Shown piece after piece: positions 49,264-60,736 of a stretch of 64,000 bases of DNA; the stretch's first letter is position 1; every line of letters begins with the position of its first letter. Position numbers and translations under genes: made by a program. Origin of the DNA: Stentor roeselii. Its lineage: Eukaryota > Ciliophora > Heterotrichea > Heterotrichida > Stentoridae. The stretch covers positions 100,992 through 164,991 of the forward strand of contig RSEH01000083.1 in assembly GCA_006503475.1 (NCBI GenBank), given 5' to 3'. The notes under the pieces were generated by a model, which ran no database searches, had not been told where the DNA came from, and saw only the letters and a program-made list of their open reading frames with translations.

Positions 49264-49626
49264 ATGTTACCAACTTCATCGACTGATAATGTTTCTAGTT
49301 TCCAAGCAAAGGTCTCTATATTTAAAGAACTTGGGGTAAATCCGAAGACTACCACTTTTCGGTCTTTAGTTAAATACATTGATTCAGTCAATTCTTTTTT
49401 GCATAGAAAGAAAGCTTATAAATTGATTCGATTTCCTAAGTCTTTAGGTTTATGAAGAAATAGAAGCTTTTGATTGTTTTCTAATGAATCAACTCATCCT
49501 ATCGTTATTATCCTTGAGTTGATTCGATTTTAAATTGATGCTGCTGTGATTAAAATTCTTGGAGGTCTTGCGCATTTTGGAATGTTTTCTATCGAAGTGA
49601 CAATACCTGGAGAAAATAAAACATAG
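49264..49626 (+). pseudogene. Possible decayed gene fragment
   Basis: One + frame reads a plausible protein (SSFQAKVSIFKELGVNPKT, then LVKYIDSVNSFLHRKKAYK) but is broken by three in-frame stops (TGA 49453, TGA 49471, TAA 49531). After the last it resumes as a hydrophobic, protein-like stretch (IDAAVIKILGGLAHFG, then MFSIEVTIPGENKT) before a final TAG at 49624. None of the breaks fits a 15-nt intron. Composition is richer in GC than the flanks. The ancestral family is not recognised. Confidence 0.4.
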
Positions 49627-50314
49627 CATTAAGATATGTATAGCTTCAAGAATTAAGCTCGAAATCATTTTCTATTCAAAATTTGAGGATGCATTTAAAG
49701 AGTGAATTATAAGTAATTTTTATGCTTGAAAAAAAATCTTTAATATAAATTTCTAAAGAAAATGTATTTCTTTTAGTATTTTTTCATGGCTTCAGAAAGT
49801 TTTAAGTAAATGATCATACCTGAGATAAATAAAACTAGGAATATACTGATAAATAGTTCAGGAATTAATTTCTTTAAAGAATTTAAACACTGAATCTTTA
49901 TAATTGGCTTTTGTTGAAAGGAGAATAAAAGATTAAGACTAGCATGTGTCTAATTATTCTTGACGCTTCATTAAATCAATGTTAATCTTCATACCCACTA
50001 TTATAGGATTTCTATACCACAATAAATTAAGATTTTCTCAAAAATATAATACAGCGATTTTAATTTGTACTATTTTTTAAGATTTCATGATAATTAAAAC
50101 TTTCTAACACTTTATTCACTATATTGAATCTTTTATAACTCAAGAGACTTGTAGATTTAATATATTTTTGATATTTTTAAAGCAAAATGGAAATATTTTT
50201 CATCGAATAGTGCTTTACTTTTCAAAATCTAACCTTTAGAATATCATTCTAATAAAAATAAGTTAATAATAGAACTTAATCGAAGTATTAGTTTGCTCCT
50301 TCAAACTAAATGAA
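49627..50314. other. AT-rich spacer upstream of the second LamG/Cys-rich gene
   Basis: 688 bp without a gene. Immediately before the start codon, ATGAAATGAAG places a three-codon upstream frame (50310-50318) across the chosen ATG at 50315. Confidence 0.5.
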
Positions 50315-53300
50315 ATGAAGTTTATTATAATGTCTCTTAGTATTTTTTTCCTCCTTTTAGAAATCAAAATCTCAGCTTCTCAGGGCCTTTGGTGCTTAGG
50401 ATCTGGAACTAATCTATGCGATTCTTGCTCACAAGGATATAACTTCAAAAATTCAAGCTGTTTGGCCCTCTGCCCTACTGGCTTTGATACCATTGATAAT
50501 TATTGCCAAGCCTCTCACAATCTTACCCTTTTTTCACTACCTCCAGGCATTCTAATACCGTACAATGCGAAATCTGTGAAAACTTTCAACCATCCATTAG
50601 GCTTGGAATTCAGAGACTTGGGGAAAAAAAGTCCGATAATGACGATAGATAGAGGCTTGTATTTTAAGAGCTCAAGTAGCCTGGTTTCCAATACTTCCTG
50701 GATTATGGCGCCTGAATTTGCATTAGCTTTAAGTCTTCGAATTTACAATGAAGGGGTGATTTTTATGGTTACCAATCAAAATCAAAACATTTTAGAAGTT
50801 TATGGAAACAGCAGCCATATTATGGTTCACCTATTATTAAACAATAACGATACAAATATAACAGTAAGTCTTATAGATAAATACAACAGCAATTGGATTG
50901 AAATGATTTTGATTGTCAAACCTACCTTATGGATGAGGATCAATAATGCTTATAAACATTTCGAAAATCATGAGTTCAGGTCTCAAATTCAAGGACTCAA
51001 TTATTCATTCGGAGATCCTTCAGGAAGAAGTTTCCAAGGGTTTTTGTATGATGGTTTCCTTCAAAATGACGAAAATAAAATTAGAAATTTACTAACTTCT
51101 GATATTTTATGTGGACCGAATGAATACTATTTAAATAAAGAATGCCATGTCTGCAATTCAATATGTCCAGATTGGCCATGGTGTATCAGAGACTCTTGCA
51201 ATCTCTGTTATTCTCAGAACTGTAGTGAATGTGATGATTTTTTAATTACTTCTTGTAGATTCTGCTCTGATGGACAAATAATAGAATGCAGCTTAGGGTA
51301 TATGTGCAAAAATGGTGAATTATTCAATTGTACTGAATGTCTGAGTTCTTATTTACTTTTTAAAAAACATTGCATCATCACTCCTTATAAATATGATGAA
51401 ACAAATCTTTTGATTCCTGTCATAAATACGAAATTTAATGAATTCAGACAGATTTATGATATTTTTCAAAGTGGGAAAAACGCTTCAACTTTTGCTCCTT
51501 ATAACAATACTGAAAATGATGATCCAATTCCGTTAAAATCTAGGGGATTGTCGTTTTTTGGTAGTAGGTATTTGAAAAGTGTAATCCCTGTAACTTTGAA
51601 TGTTGAATTTACAATATCAATGTGGATTTATAATGCTTACGAGGGATTAATCTTCGATAAAGAATCAGTAACTTTTTCGACTATTTTTGGGTGGGTACTC
51701 AATTTGACTAACTATGAAGGATTAATCAAATTTAACTCTTCTTACATTAATAAGGTGAGTTGGACATGGACTAACTACTTCATAACCACTGAATTTAATT
51801 CGAATACATTTACTTTAACCTATAGTAATAATTTGAACACAATTATGAAAGAATCAAAAATAGATTATATATTTCGTGATATAAACACAACTATATATAT
51901 TGGAAATCATAAAACTAATTCCTTTTATGGGTTGATATACTGGATTGCAGTTTGGCAAACATCGATTAATAATCTTTCACTATTCGATAACCCTTGTCTT
52001 ACAACCAAAAAATCAGATTGCTTAATTAATTGTCATGGTGTTACTTATTACAGCGAATACGATAAGCAATGTTTATACTGTTACGGCAACTGTAAAGTTG
52101 GATGCTCTACTTTCGGAAGGTGCAGCCAATGCTTTTTAAAAAATTGTACAAAATGTAGTAGTTATGAAAGTGATGCAATATGTTATGAAACTTCAAACAA
52201 TTATTGTATCGATTCTCATTATGTAGCTTCAGATGGTAACTGCTGTCATATAAACTGTGCATCTTGCTACGGAAACAGTTACTCCAAATGTTTTTCTTGT
52301 GTTTCTGGCTTTTTAAAGTTAGCGACTTTATGCGTTGGTTCATGTCCTTTAGGATTTCAAAATAATTCTACTGAATGCATTTTGGTCAGTCAACCTGTGA
52401 TTGATGTGACATTTGATAAAATATCGCCGATAATTAATAATTCTTTGTATCCTGTTCAGTTTACAGTAGCTGATATTTCAAATTTCTATCCAAAGATCTC
52501 TGCTTCAAATCCAATTCCTTCCATTAACAGAGGATTTTACTTTTATAAAACATCTTGGATGTCAACAAATCCTCTAAATCTATCATACAATGTGACAATC
52601 AGTCTTTGGATTCGAATATTAAATCATGGTTTAATACTGCAGAGATCCAGCTTTTCAATCTTATCTGATCAAGTTGTTCTTCAAGGAAATATATATCCTT
52701 ACCAAAACAATCTTTATTATAACTGGCATATACTGACATTTGAATTAATAACCTTTTCAAGTGGAGGCTTTAATTGGCGTATTATTATCAACGGGGGATC
52801 TCCTATGACTTTTGGTTACTATACTGTTTATATTTATCATTTTGAGAATAGCTCATTTGTGATAGGGCATACAGATGGTTCTTTTGTTGGTTTTATTTAT
52901 AAACTCACTCTACACAATGGGTATCTTTCACACAATACATACTCTGGATCACTTTCAAATTGCTCTCTTCTAGAATTTCAAGAAAATAGCTCCTGCTATA
53001 GCTGCTTAAAAATCTGTAAAAATGGCTGCTTTCATAATGAATCCTGTCAATTATGCTTTGATCCTTTATGTGAGTTTTGCACTAGTTTCTTAGATAATTC
53101 ATGTGAAAAATGTCATAATACATCTTCATTAAACAATGGAAAATGCTCTTGCGTCAAAGGAAGATTCTGGAATGAAACAAGTAAGAACTGTGAATTGTGT
53201 TCAATTGAGTGTCTTGAATGTTCAAATTTAACAAAATGCACTAAATGCAGAGAAAATCAAACATTAGTCCAAAACACTTGCATTTGCAATGAAAGTTACT

Positions 53301-56242
53301 TTCAAAATGTGACATATCCTCATTGTGTGAAATGCCTAGAAGAGTGTCAGAGCTGTATAAATGGTACCTCTTGCACTCAATGTAAAGACCCAAATTCCAT
53401 TCTGGACTCACAAAACAGGTGCATTTGTAAAATTGGGTTTTATGGGCCAAGTCCTTGCAAGCCTTGCATGCCTGAATGCAAAAACTGTCTTAATGAAACA
53501 ACTTGCTCAGAGTGTATTAATCCAAGTCTGCATCTTTCCCAAGAAAATCAATGTATTTGTGAAGACGGTCATTATAAGCTGGGGATCAATTGCTATGATT
53601 GTCTTGATGAGTGCTTAAAATGTTCAGATAATACCTCTTGCACTTTATGCAAAGATTCAAATTCCAGTCTTAACTTACAAAATAGATGCATTTGTAAAAT
53701 TGGATTTTATGGTCCAAGTCCTTGCAAGCCTTGCATGCCTGAATGCAGAAACTGTCTTAATGAAACAACTTGCTCAGAGTGTATTAATCCAAGTATGCAT
53801 CTTTCCAAAGAAAATCAGTGTGTTTGTAAAGAAGGCTATTATAAGCAGGGAATAAATTGCTATGATTGTCTTGAAGAGTGTTTGAATTGCTCCGATAATA
53901 CTACTTGCATTTCATGCAAATATCCTCATACTTTCATCAATTCAGAAAAAAGATGTAGCTGCTTGGATGGCTATTTTAAAGATGGAGAGTATTGTAGTAA
54001 GTGCTTGGATGAATGTGAAACTTGTAAAGAAGAAAAAAATTGTGATTCTTGTGTTGAAAGTTTTGCTGAACTTGACTCTTCTTCAAGATGTAAATGTAAG
54101 CCTGGCTATTATTCTGATGACAATATGTTGATTGAAGGCTCATGTAAGCCTTGCCCTAAGGAATGTTCGACTTGTTCTTCATCACAATATTGCACCAGTT
54201 GCTCTTTAAAAAATACCTATTTATTCAAAGGAAAATGCATTTGCAAAGAAGGTTATTTTCAACAAACCCTTCAAGATTCAAACCTATTTGATTCAATATC
54301 AGGGGCTTTCGAATGTTTAAGTTGTTTACCAGAATGTAAAAATTGCAATAACTCTATCAATTGCTCTTCATGCTTAGATATAAACGCTCAATTAGATGAT
54401 TATGGGATTTGCAAGTGCAAGACAGGTTATTACGCAAAAGAGTCTCCCGGGATAAAATGTAAAAAATGCGATTTAGACTGTTTGGAATGCACTTCATTAG
54501 ACTACTGCACAATTTGTTCTGAAGTAAACACAATCGCTGTTCAAGGTAAATGCAACTGCATTAACGGGTACTATTTTGATCAAAAATCTTGTTATGAATG
54601 CCCAAATCAATGTTTAACATGCAAAAAGAACCAAGATTTAAATAATACGGTAGAATGCGAAACTTGTCTTGAAAATTTCAAGCTAATTTCAGGGTATTGT
54701 GAACCGATCTGTGGTAAAAATGAATTATTATTTAACCATACCTGCGTTTGCATATTAGGTTACACTAAATCAGGAAATTATTGTGTGTTAGATGTGTTCA
54801 CGCTGGAGATTCAAGTAAGTCCAGTTAATCGAATCTTTCTTGTCTTCGATTCAGAACTCAACTTAAGTCTCAGCAATTCCAGCATTATTTTTTCTTTAAA
54901 AGTTAAAAAGTTCTCATATAAATTCCTAAAAATCTCTTCAAAAAAATACGTTTTTTCTCCAACTTTTTATGAAGACATTCAGCAAGGTACAATTATTTCT
55001 TTAAATTTCACTGAAAAAATCTATAGTAAAAAGAATGAAACACTTGAATCCCATTATTTTGAAGTAAATCTTTATGAATACCACTACATAAAGCCAATAC
55101 TCAAAGAAATCATCACAAAATCTAAAGCTGCAAGTCAAGGCCTTACAGTAGCTACTTTTGGACTACTGATGATATCAAACCCTTCAGCAGCTTGGGCTTT
55201 GCTAAGCACGATGCAGATGATAGCTTTTTTACCATTAGCTCAAAATGGACTGACACCAACAATGACTCAGTTTTGCACAGAAATAGGTTCTTTTAACATG
55301 GTTCCAAATTTGATGAAATTTATAATCAGTCAAAATTTGTCTACTTTGCCTAGTCCGGAAGTAAGAAAGGTTGGAATTGAATCTTCAGTTTTTTTATTTA
55401 ACATTGGGCAAGATCTAACAACTTTTTTACCTATTTTAATATTTTGGCCCGTTATTTACTTGATTTCTCGGTTAAATATCAAAGGGATCAGCTTGACTCT
55501 TGAAAAATGGGTTGCAGATTATAAGTATAATGTTTTCTTGAGATTCTGGATGCAGAGTTTTTTGAGCTTCGGGGTTTTTGCAATAATTAATTATCAAGCG
55601 GTAGGAGTTAATTAGAAAGCTTTGAATAGCAGAGCCGGACATTTTCTAACTTCTGTTATAGCTTGTGTTTATCTGGTAATTGGTATTTAGATCATTTTTA
55701 TTTTCACACCTTTTTGTTTAATGTTAATTATTTGCTGTAATTTGGAAAAAATAATTAATGGAGACACATTGTTTCTAAGTAAGTTCGGATCTTTGTTCTA
55801 TGAATTTGAATATCAAAAAGGACTCAAATTTGTGCTTTATTACCCTCTGTTAACTTTAAAGAGATTATTTTTTGCTTTTTCTCAGATTTATTTGAATGAT
55901 ATTCCAATACTTCAAAAATCATTGAATCTCTTTTTTGCTTTAGTGATGTTTATATATTTAGCTACAGTTAAATCTTTCAAAATTAAGGTGAATCTCGTAT
56001 CAAATACTTTTTCTGAAGGTTGTTTTTTTATTATTTTGGTTGAAATTTTGGTGATTCAAACATTTCCTAATTTATTGAGTGAAGAGATTTTTAATATCTT
56101 TTTCATCATTATTTTGATGGTTTGTCTTTTTTCTCAATATTGTGTTTCTATTATTGAGGTTTTTAAGAAATTCAAGGAGCTCATCATTAAACTAAAATCA
56201 TCGTCAGAGAAGCAAAAAATAAGGGTTAGATTTAATTATTAG
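50315..56242 (+). CDS. Three-LamG, cysteine-rich, multi-TM surface protein (1965 aa)
   Basis: Three exons (50315-55600, 55616-55675, 55691-56242). Signal peptide at 1-22. Three LamG/concanavalin-like modules at about 75-265, 365-565 and 690-880 share an RGxxF then S-L/M-W-I/R-I core and are separated by short Cys clusters. A long array of 45-50-residue Cys-rich modules (about 885-1490) follows, then a polytopic C-terminus from about 1600 containing YNVFLRFWMQSFLSF, shared with the paralogue at 39528. Many N-glycosylation sites. Compared with the paralogue it has two extra LamG modules. Probably a large plasma-membrane or ciliary receptor/adhesin; no ligand is inferred. Confidence 0.85.
53421..53960 (+). 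repeat. In-gene tandem duplication, period 267 nt
   Basis: The sequence coding CICKIGFYGPSPCKPCMPEC at 53421 recurs at 53688, offset 267 nt (89 codons, two Cys modules). The two units differ by few substitutions, so the duplication is recent. Confidence 0.9.
55601..55615 (+). other. 15-nt intron 1 of the second LamG/Cys-rich gene
   Basis: GTAGGAGTTAATTAG. Removes an in-frame TAG and joins INYQA to KALNSRAGHFL. A is at position 10. Confidence 0.93.
55676..55690 (+). other. 15-nt intron 2 of the second LamG/Cys-rich gene
   Basis: GTAATTGGTATTTAG. Bounds a 60-nt exon (55616-55675) and joins IACVYL to IIFIFTPFCL, restoring a TM helix. A is at position 10. Confidence 0.93.
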
Positions 56243-56530
56243 ATAATATAATCGAGGATTAACTTTTGGAGGTTCAATATTATTTGTATAAACACCTTTG
56301 TTGTATTTAAATAATAATTCAGACAGAAAAATTTGGGGAGTTTAAATTGATCTTATCTTTAATTTATTAATTGAAATCAATAGATTGAGTGAGATGTTAT
56401 TATCTGAAGTATAAATTACCATAAATTCAAAGCATAATCAGATTTCTAAATTTTTATTTAATTAAAATTAATAAAAGCCTGAGATATAGTAAGAAGACCA
56501 TATTTATGACTATTTATACTTTTAAAGTGA

Positions 56531-59500
56531 TTAAAATTCTTTTGATGGTAATACTTTGTTTTGGGGTCTATTTGAAACATGAAAAACTGAAGCCAAAATC
56601 AAAGTTATTCCTACAGAAATAAAATAAATCATATTTATTTCAAGTGATTCTTTGAAAAATAAGCTCATCAACCCCATGAAATTACTAATAAATTCAATGA
56701 CATATACAACAATAATCCAGATCTTTACCCTGATCTTTATACTTTGTTCAATGCAAAGTTTTGTCCAAAAACAGTATGCAATGAAAAATAATAACAATAT
56801 ACTAGTTGTGAATAATTGAGTCTTCAAATATACCTGAGAAGGTAAAAATACAGTAACTGCAGCAATACACAATTTAAATGAATTCTCAACAACTATAAAA
56901 GTTGAATCAAAAACTATTTTTGAATTTTTTTGTTGTATTTTATATTGTTGAAATGATGCTATGGGATAATAGAATAAAATGCAAAAAATAGCGAAAGAAA
57001 AATGAATCATATGAATAGACTCATAGCATTTTATATTTGTGGACCATAATACTGGAGGAACTGCATCAATATTGCATGAAAAAACTGAAAGTTGAGCTTT
57101 TAATATAAATAAATAGCTTATATCTCCAATTTTATTAAAAATCAAGTATATTTTTTCCTTTTTATCATATCGTAGGGTAATAAAGGCACTTATTAAAAAT
57201 ATCATAGCCATCCCAAAAGATATCCAGAAAATTTCGTAAAAGTATGAAAAATTAGTTAAAAGAAGAAAATCACCTATTTTTTCAAGAGAGGAGCCAATGA
57301 TTTTCCAACTGGTACCTTTTTTGAAACCAAGAGAAGAAATCTGGGAAATTTCAATCAATTTAGGAATAATTAAACCAGTGATATCTTTCCATGGAATTTC
57401 AATTTCCGATGATTCCATATCATTCAAATTTTGATTTTTTTTTCTGTTTTCATCAATTTCTTTTTTTATAAAAAGTAAAATTTGTTCTTTATTTTCGAAT
57501 TTACTTGATAAAGGGTTTTGAGTACCATGGTTTTCAGCGTTTTCAGGAAATTTCTTAAATAACATCTCTTGAAAACTTTCACAACAATTTTGACATTTTG
57601 AAAATATATTGACTTTGTTAAATGATTCAATAAACCAGTTATAGAAATTATGCATGAATAAAAAATAATTTTGCTCCTTTTCATGAACTTCATTATTGAT
57701 CTGATCATTTCTATCCTCCTCTAATGATAATTTATCGAAAGACTCTACTCTTAATGCTTTAATTTTTTTATACTCTTGAAGCTTTACTTGATAGTACATT
57801 TTTTTAAAATTTATTTGAAGATTTTTTAAAAGATAGTCATTGATTACCTTATTTGTCGCATTTTTAATATCTCCCTTGAATATTTTAAATGAAACAGATG
57901 CAATAAATGAATTAGTAAATGCAGATTTATTGAGATGATATACTCCATTTTTAGTCCATTTATTGTAAAGTTTTTTAAGGTGTAAATCTGATATTTTATC
58001 TTCTGTTATTCCTCCAGTTCTCATTAAAATTATTATAGATTCGATAGTTATATATTTTTCATTAGAATGGGTATCTGGTTCAGATGCTAGTGTATCAAAC
58101 AAAAAATCTAAACAATCGTTTCTGGAAGAATATGTTATAGTTTCAGAGTGTTTACGATATAATTCATTAAATTTTACGATTTTTGATTTTTGATCATAAT
58201 GATCTATGAAAGAATCACTATCAATATCTTCCGACAAGGGATCATGTTCTGTTTTTTTTACTCTTTTGGTTGATAAATCTAAATTTGTTCTATCTGATGA
58301 TTGTTTAAAATTATTTTTATTATATGATTCATAGGTTTGAGCTTTAAATTCGTTATGTAAATGAGAATCTAGTTTAGGAGATGATGATTTATAAGATTCT
58401 TTTTTTTTTTTATAGCATCCTAATAATCTCAAAATATTAATATCATTAAAACTTGTGCCCGTATTCGTGTCAGAGGTATTTATTAATTTTAAAATACGAA
58501 CACCATTTGAATTTGTTAAAGTGAACTTTTCCTCGATATCGAGAAGATTTGATTTATTTTTATTAGAAATATATATATCATAATATTGTCTGATATCATT
58601 AAAATTATTTTGAATATTTTCTTTCATAAGCTGTTCGCTTATTTTTTGGCACAATTCCCTTGCTTCTTTTTCTTCTTTAGAACTTTTATTTATCTTATTG
58701 TACATAATGGTTACTGTTGAAACTCCTACCATTATAACAAGTCCTATAAAAGTATTTGCTAATCCAATATATTTTATTTTACTTTTTGAATCTTCTGCTC
58801 GAGAAATAGCTGATGGAAGAACAACTCCCAAGGGTAAAACAAAAGCAATCCAAAGTACGACATTGCAAATGATGATCAAACTCTTCCCATAATTTTCGAA
58901 TCTATATTTCAGCAAAAAAAAGACACAGATAATTATCATAACAATAAAACTGATAATACAAAAAGACAAACAAGCAAATGATATCTCACTTCCAATGAGA
59001 CCAAGAGTTTTATATAAAACTCCTGAAATGATTGAAAAACATGAGAAAATAATAATTGTTATAATAATAGATGTTCTTAATTTTATTTTATTTATAATAT
59101 CTTGGTAAATTGTAAATGATGATGATATGAATAGTATCGGGGACATTATTAGCATACTTAAAATTGCACCTGTTGATTCTGATGAAAAAGGAGCTGTGAA
59201 ATACATGTAAATCAATATTCCTTCACTTGTAAGAAATACTAAAGAAATTATAAATAATAATATTCTATGAAGTGCTTCATTCTTGAAAATATTATTAGTA
59301 TTTATTTCAGATTTATTTTTGGACTCTTTAATTTCTATATAAATGCAGTATATAATCAAAATAATTACTAATAATAAACTCACAGCGATTATTGAGTAAA
59401 TTATTATCTTGCTTAATTTCCAGTATAGGCTAAAAGGTAAGAGAAAACCTATTGGTAATGCAAAAATTAAGCATGATGTGAAAAGAAGCCAAGAATATAA

Positions 59501-60736
59501 AATTTTATCTTTTATCAATGAAATAGAAGACCAAAATATTGCAAATATTAGAGGAAGAAATATAAAATATCCAAATATTTCCTGAAACTGAGGAAATTTC
59601 AAGTATAGTAAAATGAATACTATTAGAGGAATTAAACCAAATAATCCTACAAATAAATTTAGTTTTACTTCGAAGCACTCAAGTTTTGATATTGAAATTC
59701 CACTGAATATCATAAGAGGAGTTAAAATTAGGTATATCGAATTCAAGTAAAACTCCTCTGAGAAGTTAAAATTTTTTAAATTTTTTGTTATATTAATCAT
59801 AAAAAATACAGAAACTCCAAGCAAAGACAAAAAAATAAAAAATCCAGGAAGAGAGTCTTTTTTTGGGCATTTTTTAAAAATATTCGAAACAGATTCTGCA
59901 TTATTTTCGTCTTTTTCTATTATAAGGTAAAAGAATTTAAAATAATACCAAATGCAAATGAAACCCAGGCTAAAAATGAATAAAGCATCTCCTATATATA
60001 TCATTTTTATAATTGTTTCAAAATTGATTCCTTGATCATTTATAAAAAAATAAAGAGGAATTCCACATATTAAAATTGGAAAAGTACAGCAACAGTAAGT
60101 CGGAAACAATAAAAACCAAAAGTAATTCATTATATTCTTTTGATTTTCTTCATCTTCAGAATTTTGTGGATTCTGATTGTTTTGTTGATTTTGATTATTT
60201 TTCTGGTTTTCTAAATTTTCCGGGCTCAACAACTTTATCAGAGCTACCCAGGCAAAGCATATACCAAGACCTGTCTCGATGACCACTGGTTTGAATTCGA
60301 ATTCCACTAGCTTTATATGAAGTATAGCTATAATAAAAAACAAGAAACTGATAAGCAAGAGGAAAAAGATGATTGTTTTTTTCTCATTTTTAACTATCAG
60401 AACGCTAAATAAAACATACAGTAGAGTTAAAATAGTTCCCAATACTGAAACAATTAAAAAGATTAGGGACAGTATATATTTTTCATTGTCATTCATTTTT
60501 TCTTCATTCATCAAAGAAAGAACTGAGAGTACGATAAGAATGAGTCCACTGATAATAACAACAAAATATCTTAGATACTCTAAAATCTTGCTAGGGGAAC
60601 GAATTAAATCCATTTTTATTAAATTTGTAGAATAATCAATTTGAATATCCATGGAAAGAAGAAGTTGAAATATCAAAATTAAATCTAGTCCTAATATCAT
60701 ATAAAAAACTTCAGGAAAATATAGAGTGCCTTTCAT
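56531..60736 (-). CDS. Giant polytopic membrane protein, 1401 aa
   Basis: Single-exon gene, not assigned to a family. About 20 TM helices fill residues 10-690, broken by an Asn/Gln-rich loop at about 175-205. Two stretches echo each other (LIFALPIGFLLPFS and WIAFVLPLGVVLPSA), suggesting repeated multi-TM blocks. A cytoplasmic, Lys/Ser/Asp-rich region of about 470 residues (700-1170) follows, then about seven more TM helices. The repeated block loosely recalls the membrane part of DEK1-type phytocalpains, but no calpain protease motif is present, so this is only a hint. The DNA is the most AT-rich coding sequence in the window. Confidence 0.78.
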   Translation of the reverse strand: MKGTLYFPEVFYMILGLDLILIFQLLLSMDIQIDYSTNLIKMDLIRSPSKILEYLRYFVVIISGLILIVLSVLSLMNEEKMNDNEKYILSLIFLIVSVLGTILTLLYVLFSVLIVKNEKKTIIFFLLLISFLFFIIAILHIKLVEFEFKPVVIETGLGICFAWVALIKLLSPENLENQKNNQNQQNNQNPQNSEDEENQKNIMNYFWFLLFPTYCCCTFPILICGIPLYFFINDQGINFETIIKMIYIGDALFIFSLGFICIWYYFKFFYLIIEKDENNAESVSNIFKKCPKKDSLPGFFIFLSLLGVSVFFMINITKNLKNFNFSEEFYLNSIYLILTPLMIFSGISISKLECFEVKLNLFVGLFGLIPLIVFILLYLKFPQFQEIFGYFIFLPLIFAIFWSSISLIKDKILYSWLLFTSCLIFALPIGFLLPFSLYWKLSKIIIYSIIAVSLLLVIILIIYCIYIEIKESKNKSEINTNNIFKNEALHRILLFIISLVFLTSEGILIYMYFTAPFSSESTGAILSMLIMSPILFISSSFTIYQDIINKIKLRTSIIITIIIFSCFSIISGVLYKTLGLIGSEISFACLSFCIISFIVMIIICVFFLLKYRFENYGKSLIIICNVVLWIAFVLPLGVVLPSAISRAEDSKSKIKYIGLANTFIGLVIMVGVSTVTIMYNKINKSSKEEKEARELCQKISEQLMKENIQNNFNDIRQYYDIYISNKNKSNLLDIEEKFTLTNSNGVRILKLINTSDTNTGTSFNDINILRLLGCYKKKKESYKSSSPKLDSHLHNEFKAQTYESYNKNNFKQSSDRTNLDLSTKRVKKTEHDPLSEDIDSDSFIDHYDQKSKIVKFNELYRKHSETITYSSRNDCLDFLFDTLASEPDTHSNEKYITIESIIILMRTGGITEDKISDLHLKKLYNKWTKNGVYHLNKSAFTNSFIASVSFKIFKGDIKNATNKVINDYLLKNLQINFKKMYYQVKLQEYKKIKALRVESFDKLSLEEDRNDQINNEVHEKEQNYFLFMHNFYNWFIESFNKVNIFSKCQNCCESFQEMLFKKFPENAENHGTQNPLSSKFENKEQILLFIKKEIDENRKKNQNLNDMESSEIEIPWKDITGLIIPKLIEISQISSLGFKKGTSWKIIGSSLEKIGDFLLLTNFSYFYEIFWISFGMAMIFLISAFITLRYDKKEKIYLIFNKIGDISYLFILKAQLSVFSCNIDAVPPVLWSTNIKCYESIHMIHFSFAIFCILFYYPIASFQQYKIQQKNSKIVFDSTFIVVENSFKLCIAAVTVFLPSQVYLKTQLFTTSILLLFFIAYCFWTKLCIEQSIKIRVKIWIIVVYVIEFISNFMGLMSLFFKESLEINMIYFISVGITLILASVFHVSNRPQNKVLPSKEF

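Noticed and set aside
58698-60635. Plus-strand frames at 58698, 60076 and 60369
   Set aside because: Antisense shadows of the 1401-aa polytopic gene.
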